Positions 3,924 through 5,161 of a DNA stretch of 5,161 bases are shown one piece after another. The stretch is taken from contig CAKSCN010000161.1 of NCBI GenBank assembly GCA_934444485.1, forward strand, positions 1-5,161, written 5' to 3'. The stretch comes from an uncultured Eubacteriales bacterium (GTDB taxonomy: Bacteria > Bacillota > Clostridia > Oscillospirales > CAG-382). Made by a program: the position numbers and the translations under genes. How positions within the stretch are numbered: position 1 is the first letter of the stretch; each line of letters starts with the position of its first letter. The notes under the pieces are model-generated. The model was given only the letters and a program-made list of their open reading frames with translations, searched no databases and was not told where the DNA came from.

Positions 3924-5161
3924 TTGAAAAAGAGATATAACAAAAACTACGAATACTACAAGGTAAAGCCTTTCCGTGACTTTAAGGAGTCGCTTGCAAA
4001 TGCGGTTGAAGTGAGCGGAGGACGCCCGGCGTTTATGTACAAGAAGCCGAACGGAGACGTTATAAGCGTGTCCTATCCCGAATTTATCGATGCGGTAAAT
4101 GCACTCGGTACGGCAGTGACGGATCTCGGCATCGAGAACAAGCACGCCGCGATTCTCGGTGACAACAGCTATGACTGGGTTCACACCTACCTCATGCTTA
4201 TAAACGGAAGCAACGTCGTAACCCCTGTTGACCGTCTTCTTCCCTTTGAAGAGATAATGCACGTTCTTGAAAGAAGCGAAAGTGAGATAGTGTTCTACTC
4301 GAAGAACTACGACGCAAATCTCCGCGCAAATGCGGACAAAATGCCGCAGATAAAGTACTTTGTCGGCTTTGACAACGCCGAGGACGACGGAAAGTTCTTG
4401 TCCTTTGCAAAGCTCTGCGAAAAGGGTAAGACGCTCCTTGACGGCGGCGATACACGCTACACCGACTACGTGCCCGAGAATGAAAAGCTCAAGATGCTCG
4501 TGTTTACCTCCGGAACGACAGGTACGTCGAAGGGCGTTATGCTCTCGCTCCACAACCTCGTTGCGAATGTCTACTACGGCAGACAGATATCCGATGTACT
4601 CACAAGATGTCTCTCGGTTCTTCCGTACAACCACACCTACGAGGCGGTCTGCGATATACTCGTTTCGCTCAACGCCGGCTGTACTATATGCATAAACGAA
4701 AGCATCCGCTCTGTTGCAAAGAATCTCAAGTTCTATAAGCCGGACTATATCATGCTCGTTCCGCTCTTTGTTGAGCAGCTCTACAAAAAGGTTTGGCTCG
4801 AGGCTGAGTCAAGCGGCAAGGCAGACGCACTGCGCAAGCTCATGAAGGTGAGCAACGGACTTTTGAAGGTGGGCATAGACCTTCGCCGCACTCTCTTTAA
4901 GTCTGTACACGCAGCGTTCGGCGGCAACCTGCAAAAGATTGTCTGCGGCGGCGCACCTATAAGAGCGGAGGTCGGAGATTTCTTCGAGACCATCGGCATC
5001 ACGCTCTGCAACGGCTACGGTATTACCGAGTGTTCGCCTCTTGTTGCCGGAAACAGAGAGTACTTCTATGATTTTGTATCGTGCGGCGTGCCGATTCCCT
5101 GCGTTCAGATTAAAATAGACAACCCCAACGCTGACGGCGAGGGCGAGATTTGGATTAAGGG
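3924..5161 (+). CDS. AMP-forming acyl-CoA ligase (long-chain fatty acid type), C-terminal part beyond window
   Basis: The frame is open from TTG 3924 to the window end: 412 codons of a protein that in this family is usually 550-650 residues. It belongs to the ANL superfamily, which activates a carboxylic acid with ATP to an acyl-AMP and then loads it onto CoA. The P-loop TSGTTGTSKG (195-204) is canonical. LPYNHTYE (233-240) resembles the LPLHHTYE-type segment of long-chain acyl-CoA synthetases; CGGAPI (341-346) and YGITECSPL (365-373) are the later core motifs. GEGEIWIKG at the edge begins the region before the hinge, so the C-terminal lid with its catalytic lysine is outside the window. TTG is taken as the start because GGAGGTG (3910-3916) lies 7 nt before it, and the next in-frame ATG (codon 38) falls inside the N-terminal domain. 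No signal peptide or membrane helix is seen. The substrate cannot be read from the sequence; medium- or long-chain fatty acids are likeliest, and other carboxylates remain possible. Confidence 0.9.
   Translation, partial: MKKRYNKNYEYYKVKPFRDFKESLANAVEVSGGRPAFMYKKPNGDVISVSYPEFIDAVNALGTAVTDLGIENKHAAILGDNSYDWVHTYLMLINGSNVVTPVDRLLPFEEIMHVLERSESEIVFYSKNYDANLRANADKMPQIKYFVGFDNAEDDGKFLSFAKLCEKGKTLLDGGDTRYTDYVPENEKLKMLVFTSGTTGTSKGVMLSLHNLVANVYYGRQISDVLTRCLSVLPYNHTYEAVCDILVSLNAGCTICINESIRSVAKNLKFYKPDYIMLVPLFVEQLYKKVWLEAESSGKADALRKLMKVSNGLLKVGIDLRRTLFKSVHAAFGGNLQKIVCGGAPIRAEVGDFFETIGITLCNGYGITECSPLVAGNREYFYDFVSCGVPIPCVQIKIDNPNADGEGEIWIK

Noticed and set aside
3870..4634. 254-residue open frame on the minus strand opposite the acyl-CoA ligase
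   Set aside because: It runs antisense across the ligase promoter and its conserved P-loop region, and has no recognisable motif.

Overview
The window looks like chromosomal DNA of an anaerobic, fermentative Firmicute, most likely a gut-type Clostridia (Oscillospiraceae/Ruminococcaceae-like). The reasons are a HydE maturase for [FeFe]-hydrogenase, a small clostridial 2[4Fe-4S] ferredoxin, AGGAGG-type ribosome binding sites, a TTG start, sigma-A-like promoters and rho-independent terminators. The genus cannot be fixed from the sequence alone. No mobile element, tRNA, rRNA or CRISPR array is visible.

Layout: (1) 1-140, minus strand: the first 46 codons of a gene for a small membrane-anchored protein of unknown function. 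(2) 141-410: divergent spacer with a 14-bp perfect palindrome, a short hairpin and a 15-bp sequence that recurs inverted in the hydE leader. (3) 411-590, plus: a 59-residue Cys-rich protein with four cysteines exactly six residues apart, unrecognised. (4) 591-812: a near-consensus promoter (624-652), then about 135 nt of potentially structured leader ending in an intrinsic terminator only 18 nt before the next start codon. (5) 813-1871, plus: hydE. (6) 1888-1920: a terminator shared with the convergent gene. (7) 1928-3265, minus: hflX, a ribosome-associated GTPase, with a promoter at 3417-3445 and a leader of about 145 nt. (8) 3558-3728, plus: ferredoxin as a single-gene unit with its own promoter and terminator. 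(9) 3924 to the window end, plus: the first 412 codons of an AMP-forming acyl-CoA ligase with its own promoter and a TTG start.

Together: HydE helps build the H-cluster of [FeFe]-hydrogenase, and 2[4Fe-4S] ferredoxins are the usual electron donors to that enzyme in clostridia, so the two genes fit one hydrogen metabolism although they are in separate transcription units. hydG, hydF and the hydrogenase itself are not in the window. hflX and the ligase are probably unrelated neighbours.

The main point for a second look is the hydE leader. The promoter, the leader repeats able to form competing pairings, and the terminator immediately before the start codon together look like a transcription attenuator or riboswitch-like element. 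I do not recognise it as a known class.
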